From Lachnospiraceae bacterium (GTDB lineage Bacteria > Bacillota > Clostridia > Lachnospirales > Lachnospiraceae), in the NCBI GenBank assembly GCA_021201095.1, contig JAJQFO010000346.1:2118-43482 (forward strand): a DNA stretch of 41,365 nt, read 5' to 3'. Position numbers and translations under genes: made by a program. Of this stretch, positions 32,679 through 41,365 are shown one piece after another. The notes below the pieces were generated by a model. It was given only the letters and a program-made list of their open reading frames with translations, had not been told where the DNA came from and searched no databases. Numbering within the stretch: the first letter of the stretch is position 1; every line of letters starts with the position of its first letter.

Positions 32679-34889
32679 ATGTATGAAAGGGTGGGAAATG
32701 TTGTGAGGAGGAAGAAAGGCTTTTGGCGGAAAATACTGGTGGGTGTGATGCTTTTCGCGGCGGTTCTGGGCGTGCCGTTTGGTGCGTCGGCGGAACAGTC
32801 GGCGGGGACGCTGACCGTGCAGCTGCCGTCGAGTGCGTCCGGTATTGAGCTGACGCTCTACCGTGTGGCGGATTTTGACGGAGGTAATTATGTATTTACA
32901 TCCGTATTTTCGGGCAGCGGGGTCTCAATTACGAATTTAAATGATTCCTCCGAAGCGCAGATGGCAGCTGTGGAGCTGGCAGAATTTGCGGCGGAGCAGG
33001 ATCTGTCCGGAAGCACGAAGAGCAGCGTGGTTGCCGGGACGGTAATTGCGGATGCAAGCGGCTCGCTGACATTTGACAGCCTTTCACTGGGTCTGTATCT
33101 GATAGCCCAGACGGACGGTACGGATCTTATGGAGGTGCAGCCTGCTCTGATTCCGGTACCCTACAGTGCAGCAGATGACGGAGACGGATGGATTTATGAG
33201 GTAACTGTTTCGCTGAAGTATTCTTTCCCTGGCGGAGCAGTGATTCTGACAAAGACGGACGATGCGGGAGATCCGGTTGTGGATGCTGTGTTTGTCCTGC
33301 AGCAGAAGGTTTATGCGGACAGTACCTCGGAAGTGCCCTCTGACGCGGAGTCGGGGACAGATGACGGGGGAGTCTATTACTGGAAAGAATTTGCGAAGGA
33401 TTTGAAGACGAGTGAGTACGGGCAGATTGTGGTGACCGGGCTTCCTACCGGAGATTTCCGTCTGGTGGAGACGGAAAATCCAGATGGTTATGTGAACAGT
33501 TATTCGACAGTGACATTTTCGGTCAGCGCTGCCGGCACGGTGGCAGAAACGGACGGCCTGTATACGGCGACCTCGGGTGAGGTGCAGGAACTGACCGCTG
33601 TGAACGCACGGACGACGGTGGAGATTGACAAAATTGATGAGCTCGGGAACGCGGTAGCCGGTGCGAAGCTGGTTATCAAGGACGAGGATGGACATGTGAT
33701 CCACACGGAGGACGGCAGAGCTGCTTACGGCATTAATACCACAGAAGGCACCGATATTCTTTATGGACTTCCGGCCGGAACCTATTATTTGAGTGAGGTG
33801 ACGGAGCCGGACGGCTACAAATATACGTCAGACGTGATGTTCACGGTGAGCGAGGACGAGGACGCAGTAAATAAAGTGACGATGACCGATCCGTCTCTGC
33901 CTTCGGAAAAATCGACCCCAGGCGGGGACACGGAAGGAACGCTGATCGTGACCAAGTCGCTGGTAACGCAGGACGGCATGCATTTGAGCACAGATGAGGC
34001 AGAGTATTATGTGGCGCTCTTTAGCGATGAGGAATGTACGACCCGTGTATCCGGTGTAAAAACGATCTATTATTCTGGGATAAGTGCGAGCAGCGTGACA
34101 TTCGACCATCTTGACCTGGATACGACCTATTATGTCTCTGAGACCGATGAATACGGCGATGTGTATATTACCGGCACAACGGCAGACGGAGTGATCTATG
34201 CTCCGGACTATCCGGAGGGTACATCTGTGACGCTGACAGAAAGCAGCCGCACGGTGGAACTCAGGTTTGATAATGTCTTCTACGATCTGCCATTCGGCTA
34301 CTACTACACTGGCGAGCTGACCATCACGAAGGAGACTGTCCGCGGCGGCGAGGCCTATGATACGGATGAGGTTTTCTATGCGAAAGTGTTCTCCGATTCG
34401 GCTTATACGCAGTCGGTGAGCGATGTTATCGAGCTGGAGATGGACGGCGGAAGCAGCAGCAGCTACACGATGGAGATTGGTATAGGGGAGGACGCAGACG
34501 CGGTCGCGGTTTACTATGTAGCAGAGACGGATTCGGATGGAAATCCACTGAGTAACGACATGGGACTGGAGTTTACAATATCCATTGATAAGACCTCCGT
34601 GACCCTTTCGACAGGCAGTTCGTCGGATACGGTGACGATCACGAATACCTTTGCAGAAGAGGAGGAAACCGAGCCTGACAGTCAGACAGAAGCGGAAACC
34701 TCCGGCTCCCGGACGAGCGGCGGATCGACTTCTGATGGGGATTCTACAGGCGAGTCGACCACAACATCCTCCGTGCAGACGGGAGATGAGACGCCGCTGG
34801 GCCTCTATCTGGGGCTGATGCTGGCGGCATTGGGCATATTGCTGGCTGCGGGAATCCGCAGACAAATGCGAAAGAAAGCCGGACGGTAA
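32679..34889 (+). CDS. Pilin with SpaA-like domains and a VQTG sorting signal
   Basis: 736-aa exported cell-wall protein from ATG 32679 (signal: RRKKGFWRKILVGVMLFAAV then GASAEQ). Four prealbumin-like SpaA domains follow, starting near VILTKTDDAGDPVVDAVFVL, TTVEIDKIDELGNAVAGAKL, GTLIVTKSLVTQDG and GELTITKETVRGGEAY; lysine and asparagine pairs in these could form intramolecular isopeptide bonds. The C terminus has V699QTGD, a hydrophobic helix and RRQMRKKAGR. VQTGD replaces the LPxTG of Gram-positive cocci. The Ser/Thr-rich stretch before the signal spans the wall. It is the only pilin of the locus and the probable substrate of both sortases. The exact start is uncertain (no strong ribosome site). 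Confidence 0.88.
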   Translation: MYERVGNVVRRKKGFWRKILVGVMLFAAVLGVPFGASAEQSAGTLTVQLPSSASGIELTLYRVADFDGGNYVFTSVFSGSGVSITNLNDSSEAQMAAVELAEFAAEQDLSGSTKSSVVAGTVIADASGSLTFDSLSLGLYLIAQTDGTDLMEVQPALIPVPYSAADDGDGWIYEVTVSLKYSFPGGAVILTKTDDAGDPVVDAVFVLQQKVYADSTSEVPSDAESGTDDGGVYYWKEFAKDLKTSEYGQIVVTGLPTGDFRLVETENPDGYVNSYSTVTFSVSAAGTVAETDGLYTATSGEVQELTAVNARTTVEIDKIDELGNAVAGAKLVIKDEDGHVIHTEDGRAAYGINTTEGTDILYGLPAGTYYLSEVTEPDGYKYTSDVMFTVSEDEDAVNKVTMTDPSLPSEKSTPGGDTEGTLIVTKSLVTQDGMHLSTDEAEYYVALFSDEECTTRVSGVKTIYYSGISASSVTFDHLDLDTTYYVSETDEYGDVYITGTTADGVIYAPDYPEGTSVTLTESSRTVELRFDNVFYDLPFGYYYTGELTITKETVRGGEAYDTDEVFYAKVFSDSAYTQSVSDVIELEMDGGSSSSYTMEIGIGEDADAVAVYYVAETDSDGNPLSNDMGLEFTISIDKTSVTLSTGSSSDTVTITNTFAEEEETEPDSQTEAETSGSRTSGGSTSDGDSTGESTTTSSVQTGDETPLGLYLGLMLAALGILLAAGIRRQMRKKAGR

Positions 34890-34935
34890 TGCCAAATAGG
34901 GAAGGTAATAATACAGCCAAGTCAAAAACCTCGGT

Positions 34936-34966
34936 GGTACCTGGCTCGTTACTTAGCGGGAATAAA
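34936..34966 (+). repeat. Dispersed intergenic repeat, copy 4
   Basis: GGTACCTGGCTCGTTACTT, then AGCGGGAATAAA: the most diverged copy of the family at 17497, 19578 and 25498. Confidence 0.65.
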
Positions 34967-34989
34967 AATACACAGGCATGAAAAATCAC

Positions 34990-35037
34990 AGAAGCGGATA
35001 GGGGAATGTTCTTTTCCTCTGTCCGTTTCTGCTTTTT
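34990..35037 (+). terminator. Terminator of the sortase/pilin locus
   Basis: A 17-bp stem with three G-U pairs (34990-35006 with 35014-35030), then GCTTTTTG. Confidence 0.75.
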
Positions 35038-35047
35038 GCAAAGATCT

Positions 35048-35146
35048 GGGCGAGGAATATCCCATGCGAAGCATGGGATGCCGCCCGGCGAGGGAATATC
35101 CCCCTGCGAAGCATGGGATGCCCGCGCCCCACAATCGAAGCGTGGG
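35048..35146. repeat. Repeated hairpin block upstream of carB
   Basis: CGAAGCATGGG occurs at 35067, 35107 and, as CGAAGCGTGGG, at 35136. The first lies in ATCCCATGC-GAA-GCATGGGAT, a 9-bp stem, and the others in weaker versions of the same stem, so the block is about 2.5 copies of a 40-bp hairpin unit. It ends 166 bp before the carB start. Confidence 0.75.
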
Positions 35147-35223
35147 GAGCATAACCTGACAGCCTTTTGGAAAATATTCTGGCTGGCGCAGCGTTTGTGA
35201 AGAAAAGAACATACGATGCCCCC

Positions 35224-35252
35224 TTTCCAGCCGTAAAAAAATGTGCTAAGAT
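35224..35252 (+). promoter_or_regulatory. Promoter for carB
   Basis: TTTCCA (35224-35229), 17-bp spacer, TAAGAT (35247-35252), 60 bp before the start. No PyrR-type attenuator was recognised between it and carB. Confidence 0.45.
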
Positions 35253-35311
35253 AGGCGTCGGGCAAAAAAATTTGGAAATTTTATGAAAACAAAAAAACAG
35301 GAGGACTTCTC

Positions 35312-38539
<3,228 letters not shown>

Positions 38540-38582
38540 CCTTTGGAATTGAATACAGGTATCCATTTTGAATGACCTGTGC

Positions 38583-38630
38583 TGCCCCGGTCAGCAGATT
38601 ATTATTTGCTGGCTGGGGCATAAATTTTTT
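38583..38630 (+). terminator. Terminator of carB
   Basis: TGCCCCGGTCAGCA (38583-38596) pairs with TGCTGGCTGGGGCA (38607-38620), 14 bp with two G-U pairs, followed by TAAATTTTTT. Confidence 0.88.
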
Positions 38631-38734
38631 CTGATATATTTAAAATGAATGGGTTCAGAAGCAGCAGCCGGAGACCGGTACATTTCCTGTTAACGGCTTC
38701 TCAAAATCAGAAACAGGAGAGGAGGATTTGATAA

Positions 38735-39598
38735 ATGAAATCATTTCGAAAAGTATTATTGGATATTTTTGCAGATGTGATCAGCGGTATACTGCTGGCC
38801 ATCGCTTTCTACAGCTTTGCGATACCTGCGGACTTCCCGATGACGGGAGTCTCCGGCGTCGCGCTTATTTTCTATCATCTGGCCGGACTGCCGGTCGGGA
38901 TTATGACGATTGTGCTGAATATCCCTATCGCGCTTGGCTGCTATCGGACACTTGGCAAACAGTTTTATCTCAATTCGCTGAAAACGACGGTGATTACTTC
39001 TGTCATTATGGATGTGCTGGGTCCGATGCTTCCCGCTTACCAGGGAGAGCTTCTTTTGGCGGCCCTCTGTGCGGGCGTGTGCTGCGGCTTTGGCTACGCG
39101 ATCGTATTTATGCGAAATTCCTCAACCGGAGGATTTGATTTTATCATGATGGCAGTGCGGCATTATCATCCGCATCTTTCTCTGGGACGGATTGCTTTTT
39201 TCATGGATGTAATCGTGATTCTGATCGGCGGCGCTCTGATCGGGGACGTGGATGCGGTGATTTACGGGTTCCTCCTGAATTACCTGTACACGACGGTGCT
39301 TGACCACGTGCTCTATGGCACGAGCGCCGGGAAGCTGACGCTGATTATCACTGATTTTCCGGAGGAGATGGTGCGTGCGATTGATGAGACGGCCGGACGC
39401 GGCGCCACCATCCTCAACGGCTCCGGCGGCTACAGCAAGGAAAACAAAAGCGTGGTGATGTGCGCGAGCAGCAAAAAGGAAATGTACGGCATACGCAAAC
39501 GAGCCCACGAAGTAGACGAAAAAGCATTCGTCATTATCGTGGAATCGAATGAGGTCATCGGAGAAGGCTTCCGGCTGCCGGAGGATGCGGCCTTATAG
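38735..39598 (+). CDS. YitT-family membrane protein (DUF161/DUF2179)
   Basis: 287-aa protein: five to six N-terminal helices (DUF161: GILLAIAFYSFAIPADFPMTGVSG, ALGCYRTLGKQFYLNSL) and a C-terminal cytoplasmic DUF2179 domain (GRGATILNGSGGYSKENKSVVMCASSKKEMYGIRK). The family is widespread in Firmicutes with no firm function; transport and stress roles have been suggested. Start ATG 38735 has GGAGAGGAGGA. It has no operon partner, converging with pyrC 142 bp away; that gap, 39599-39740, shows nothing recognised. Confidence 0.92.
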   Translation: MKSFRKVLLDIFADVISGILLAIAFYSFAIPADFPMTGVSGVALIFYHLAGLPVGIMTIVLNIPIALGCYRTLGKQFYLNSLKTTVITSVIMDVLGPMLPAYQGELLLAALCAGVCCGFGYAIVFMRNSSTGGFDFIMMAVRHYHPHLSLGRIAFFMDVIVILIGGALIGDVDAVIYGFLLNYLYTTVLDHVLYGTSAGKLTLIITDFPEEMVRAIDETAGRGATILNGSGGYSKENKSVVMCASSKKEMYGIRKRAHEVDEKAFVIIVESNEVIGEGFRLPEDAAL

Positions 39599-39740
39599 GG
39601 GATGACGATTGTTCACAATCCACGCCGGGCAGCATCCCGCAAGTAGCGTGGAAATGTCACCTGGCGAGATTCGAAAACGTAGTGGCAGCTCGTATGAGGC
39701 CTCACCGCAAAATGGTTTATATTGGCTGGATGCTGTCACT

Positions 39741-41153
39741 TCAATACTGAGTCTGACCATCCCATACAATATGACCACCGCAGATGGTATAGTGTATTTT
39801 TCCGTACAGCTTCATCCCGGTAAAAGGTGAGTTTTCAGATTTGGACTGATAATGGCCGGCAATAAAGGTTTCATCCGGATTAAAAATGACCAGATCAGCG
39901 ATACATCCCGGGCGGATGGAGCCGTAGAGATGTTTTTTGATATCTGCTGCCGTTTCTTTGCTGTTTGCTGCCTGTCCTCCAGTGCCCGCAGCCTGCTTTG
40001 CTCTGGGTGACTCCTTTTCGTCTGAGCCAGAAGCAGAGTGACTCCAAACCGGAGATGGGACTGTTCCGGGCTGCGCCTGTTCATTGATTCGGTAAAGCAT
40101 GGCAGGGTTAACCGTCATTTTTTCCAGAAGCTGCATCAGGGTCAGATATCCGGGGCGGACAAGGTTCGTGATGCCCAGGGCCAGCGAGGTCTCGAGGCCT
40201 ATGATGCCGCTCGGAGCCGAGAAAAAGTCTTTGCGTTGTTTCTCAGCCGTGCTGTGAGGCGCGTGATCCGTCGCGATGATATCGATGGTGCCGTCCTTTA
40301 ATCCGGCAATAATCGCCTGACGGTCCTCCTCCGTGCGCAGCGGCGGGTTCATTTTTGCGTAGGTGCCGTAGACCTCCACTGCTTTTTCCGTCAGAGAAAA
40401 GTGATGAGGCGTCGCTTCGGCGAAAACGGGTGCGCCCAGCTTTTTAGCCGTGCGAACAAGCTCTACGGATGTGCCGGAGCTGATATGCTGGATGTCAATC
40501 ACAGCTCCTGTGTATTTAGAGAGCATACAGTCACGGGCGACCAGGAGATCCTCCGCGATGGATGGCGCGGTCTGATTGGTACCGGCCTTTTCGATAAAAT
40601 CCGGGTCCTCCTCATGGAATGAGAGCGGAAGCTTCAGTGCTTTTGCACGGTGCATGGCGTCTGCCGCCAGCTTTTGACTGACCAGAGGAATGCCGTCGTC
40701 AGTAAAGCCGCATGCGCCTGCCTCCGCCAGAGATTCAAAATCGGTCAGTTCTTTTCCCAGAAGCTTTTTTGTAACAGATGCGGTAAACCGAATCCGGACG
40801 GCTTCTTTTTCTGCCCGAAAAATCAGATCGGATAAGGTTTCCAGATTATCAACCGGAGGATTGGTATTTGCCATGCAGACTACTGTGGTAAAACCTCCGG
40901 CAGCTGCCGCCCGTGCGCCCGTGTGAAGATCCTCCTTATGCGTATAGCCGGGATCACGAAAATGTACGTGCACGTCAATCAGTCCGGGGGCGATTACGCA
41001 GCCGGAAGCATCGAGAATTGTCTCACAGTCAGTCTTACAACTGCTCGATCCGGCCGGACGAATGTCCGTAACATGATCGCCTGTTATAATCAGATCTGCT
41101 GGATACATTTCTTTGGTAGCTGGTGAAATAAGAAGGCCATTTTTTATGATCAT
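39741..41153 (-). CDS. pyrC: Dihydroorotase, with a C-terminal insertion
   Basis: 470-aa zinc enzyme of pyrimidine synthesis, cyclising carbamoyl-aspartate to dihydroorotate. The metal-binding DVHVHFRDPGYTHKED (His62, His64), later ligands in the LSFHEED and ATPHHFSL segments and IIATDHAPH identify the type I/class PyrC fold. Residues about 358-405 (GTVPSPVWSHSASGSDEKES and on) are a Ser/Ala/Gly/Lys-rich insertion between the barrel and the small beta domain, absent from normal dihydroorotases. Start ATG 41153 has AAAGGGGAC. It is transcribed away from the tandem hairpin array at the window end. Confidence 0.95.
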   Translation of the reverse strand: MIIKNGLLISPATKEMYPADLIITGDHVTDIRPAGSSSCKTDCETILDASGCVIAPGLIDVHVHFRDPGYTHKEDLHTGARAAAAGGFTTVVCMANTNPPVDNLETLSDLIFRAEKEAVRIRFTASVTKKLLGKELTDFESLAEAGACGFTDDGIPLVSQKLAADAMHRAKALKLPLSFHEEDPDFIEKAGTNQTAPSIAEDLLVARDCMLSKYTGAVIDIQHISSGTSVELVRTAKKLGAPVFAEATPHHFSLTEKAVEVYGTYAKMNPPLRTEEDRQAIIAGLKDGTIDIIATDHAPHSTAEKQRKDFFSAPSGIIGLETSLALGITNLVRPGYLTLMQLLEKMTVNPAMLYRINEQAQPGTVPSPVWSHSASGSDEKESPRAKQAAGTGGQAANSKETAADIKKHLYGSIRPGCIADLVIFNPDETFIAGHYQSKSENSPFTGMKLYGKIHYTICGGHIVWDGQTQY

Positions 41154-41180
41154 AATAGAGTCCCCTTTATAAATTTCTTT

Positions 41181-41365
41181 TTACTCGCAACTGCGTTGCT
41201 CGTTGACCATCGAAATTTCCCGGCGCAAGCGCCGCAAATTTCTTCTTACTCGCAACTGCGTTGCTCGTTGACCATCGAAATTTTCTGGCGCAAGCGCTGC
41301 AAATTTCTTCTTACTCGCAACTGCGTTGCTCGTTGACCATCGAAATTTCCCGGCGCAAGCGCCGC
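41181..41365. repeat. 65-bp tandem hairpin repeat upstream of pyrC (open at window end)
   Basis: Units start at 41181, 41246 and 41311; the third runs off the window. Each contains GCAACTGCGTTGC, then GAAATTTCCCGGCGCAAGCG and CCGCAAATTTC, which fold into two stems (GGCGC/GCGCC capped by GAAATTT/AAATTTC). Same family as 21001-21229. The array is in the 5' region of pyrC, 28 bp from its start codon. Confidence 0.88.

Noticed and set aside
33828-34925. Long minus-strand open frame opposite the pilin gene
   Set aside because: Shadow caused by the codon bias of the pilin; the residue composition is atypical for a protein.
35253-35311. PyrR-type attenuator upstream of carB
   Set aside because: No terminator/antiterminator stem pair in the short leader after the predicted promoter.
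41181-41365. CRISPR array or tRNA cluster
   Set aside because: No spacers; the repeated unit is itself the hairpin, and no cloverleaf is seen.

Overview
The window reads as a chromosomal piece from a spore-forming gut Firmicute, most likely a Lachnospiraceae-type Clostridia. Supporting signs are a SpoVAF/GerA-type spore germination gene with a forespore-sigma-like promoter, strong AGGAGG-type ribosome sites, TTGACA/TATAAT-type promoters with 17-bp spacers, a class C sortase/pilin locus with a VQTG-type sorting signal, and a Tat-exported FMN/FAD reductase. No rRNA, tRNA, CRISPR array, transposase or phage gene was seen. Both window ends lie inside tandem repeats, which suggests an assembly contig broken at repeats.

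Layout. 1-3.7 kb: polar amino-acid ABC transporter (binding protein truncated at the window edge, permease, ATPase) followed by an EamA exporter. 4.1-12.7 kb: DegV lipid-binding protein, a VWA-like protein and its MoxR-type ATPase partner (both minus strand, separated by plus-strand ilvE and a small FeoA-domain gene), shikimate kinase-like gene, small membrane exporter, HAD phosphatase. 12.8-18.6 kb: GHKL histidine kinase and LytTR regulator, divergent from a secreted flavin reductase; a perfect 10-bp direct repeat with 21-bp period sits just upstream of the reductase's weak -35 box. Then a HemN-like radical SAM protein. 18.8-26.7 kb: accessory, decaying region with hicAB (toxin frameshifted), ECF sigma factor and frameshifted anti-sigma, HTH-Uma2 nuclease, AAA/PD-(D/E)XK ATPase, a rhamnosidase stump, a sugar ABC permease remnant and a YunG-like gene. 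26.9-30.4 kb: SpoVAF, phosphoribosyltransferase-like protein, carbohydrate-binding-like protein. 30.7-34.9 kb: two class C sortases and one large pilin. 35.3-41.2 kb: carB, YitT family protein, pyrC.

The most striking element is at 24.89-25.24 kb: a complete candidate type I toxin-antitoxin locus with Fst/par architecture. It has a 37-aa hydrophobic peptide with a WLxR-type tail, behind a consensus promoter and perfect Shine-Dalgarno, and a shared 14-bp terminator stem. A convergent TTGACA-17-TAAGAT promoter would make a short RNA across the second copy of an 18-nt direct repeat whose first copy lies in the toxin mRNA.

Repeats are a second theme: seven 17-bp units upstream of degV, 38-bp and 35-bp tandems around ilvE, hairpin-bearing 65/76-bp tandems upstream of pyrC and the sigma factor, a dispersed about 31-bp element present four times, and in-frame low-complexity insertions in several ordinary proteins.
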